A stretch of DNA of 7,425 nt, from the NCBI GenBank assembly GCA_030039695.1, contig JASHVB010000158.1, positions 1-7,425 on the forward strand. The letters are read 5' to 3'. Shown piece after piece: positions 6,832-7,425 of this stretch. This DNA comes from Acetobacteraceae bacterium (GTDB taxonomy: Bacteria > Pseudomonadota > Alphaproteobacteria > Acetobacterales > Acetobacteraceae). Each line of letters begins with the position of its first letter. Position 1 is the stretch's first letter. Under the pieces are notes generated by a model, which did not search any database, had not been told where the DNA came from, and saw only the letters and a program-made list of their open reading frames with translations. A program made the translations under genes and the position numbers.

Positions 6832-7425
6832 TCAGGCAAAAAGGCCTGCACCAATGAACTCGCCTTGAGAGATACCGCTCGGACACGCGAAGATCCCACT
6901 ACCGACATGCGTCGTGAACTGATTGAGCATGTCGAGCTTCGACATCTTGTCGAAGATCTTGATGAACCCGGTCCGCGGATCGCGCTGGAAGGCGATGAAA
7001 ATCAGCCCAGCGTCATACTCGAGACCCTGCCGCCAGGGCGGCCAACGCTCGGCGATCATCTTAAGGCCATCGTTGTATGAGTAAGCGCGGCGCAGGATTC
7101 TCGCACCGTCATTTGCAGTTGCCGAGCCAAGACGCACATGGGCATTGTCGGCTATCACCGGGTTGCCTTCCGTATCCGCCGCACTGAGATCAAGCGGCGC
7201 GAATTCATCGCCTCCGCTCAGCGGGGCCCCACTGGTCTTCCTCCGGCCGAATACCTGCTCCTGAAAAGTGAGAGCAGTATTGTCCCAATGCTGAAGGGCC
7301 ATTCGAATACGGCGCACAACAAGATAGCTCCCACGCCGCATCCAGTCTGGGCCCTCGTCTCCGACCCAAACGGCGTCCTCTAACGAACCATTGTCGATGG
7401 TTTTCCCATTGCTTCGCTCGGCGGG
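6832..7425 (-). CDS. efeB: DyP-type haem peroxidase of the EfeB (deferrochelatase) type, C-terminal part
   Basis: The frame is open to the window edge, so the N-terminus, including any Tat signal and the GFxDGxxN motif, lies outside. The 197 visible residues are about the last 45-50% of a usual 420-430 residue EfeB. EfeB is a periplasmic haem-dependent peroxidase, exported by Tat and often encoded with the EfeU/EfeO iron-uptake proteins; it has been reported to take iron from haem. Family features in order are VWVGDEGPDWMRRGSYLVVR, the RIRM...HWD segment, QVFGRRKTSGAP, the proximal haem ligand His in NAHVR (codon 7138-7140), the distal Arg of ARILRRAYSY (codon 7099-7101), and DAGLIFIAFQRDPRTGF. 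The terminus GAGLFA resembles family ends. After the His, GSATANDG replaces the more usual ANPR, a local variation. The gene is followed 46 bases later by the OprB-family porin on the same strand. Confidence 0.93.
   Translation of the reverse strand, partial: PAERSNGKTIDNGSLEDAVWVGDEGPDWMRRGSYLVVRRIRMALQHWDNTALTFQEQVFGRRKTSGAPLSGGDEFAPLDLSAADTEGNPVIADNAHVRLGSATANDGARILRRAYSYNDGLKMIAERWPPWRQGLEYDAGLIFIAFQRDPRTGFIKIFDKMSKLDMLNQFTTHVGSGIFACPSGISQGEFIGAGLFA

Noticed and set aside
6786..6908. Upstream extension of the porin frame to 6908
   Set aside because: It overlaps the end of the peroxidase gene, and the signal peptide begins at the ATG at 6785.

Overview
The window reads as chromosomal, GC-rich DNA from an alphaproteobacterium, most likely a member of the Acetobacteraceae or a close relative. 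The enolase end ([23 protein letters not shown]) has the alphaproteobacterial form, and the OprB-type porin and EfeB-type peroxidase look like acetic-acid-bacterium proteins. This placement is from memory of the families, not from a search. No insertion sequence, CRISPR array, tRNA or rRNA was seen.

Layout: (1) 1-753 (+), the C-terminal part of enolase, cut by the left window edge. (2) 753-785, a short hairpin flanked by A and T runs, which looks like a terminator shared by the two convergent genes. (3) 784-1932 (-), an SGNH/GDSL hydrolase of the XynE-like type. (4) 1933-2051, a divergent intergenic region with a strong hairpin and a candidate promoter for the hydrolase. (5) 2052-3278 (+), a stand-alone DNA methyltransferase with a DPFxGxGT motif followed by TSPPF and no restriction enzyme beside it. 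(6) 3361-3582 (-), a small protein with two predicted membrane helices. A perfect FNR/ANR-type palindrome (TTGAT-N4-ATCAA) lies about 100 bases upstream of it. (7) 3583-4074, a roughly 490-base intergenic stretch with that FNR box and several inverted repeats but no convincing gene. (8) 4075-7425 (-), a co-directional cluster read right to left: the C-terminal part of an EfeB/DyP-type haem peroxidase (cut by the right edge), an OprB-family outer-membrane porin, and a secreted beta-propeller-like protein of unknown function.

Functional reading: enolase is housekeeping. The hydrolase and methyltransferase share a divergent control region. The small membrane protein is probably controlled by oxygen through an FNR/CRP-family regulator. 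The peroxidase, porin and beta-propeller protein are all exported or envelope proteins and may form one transcription unit, possibly linked to iron or haem handling. That link is an inference from gene order.
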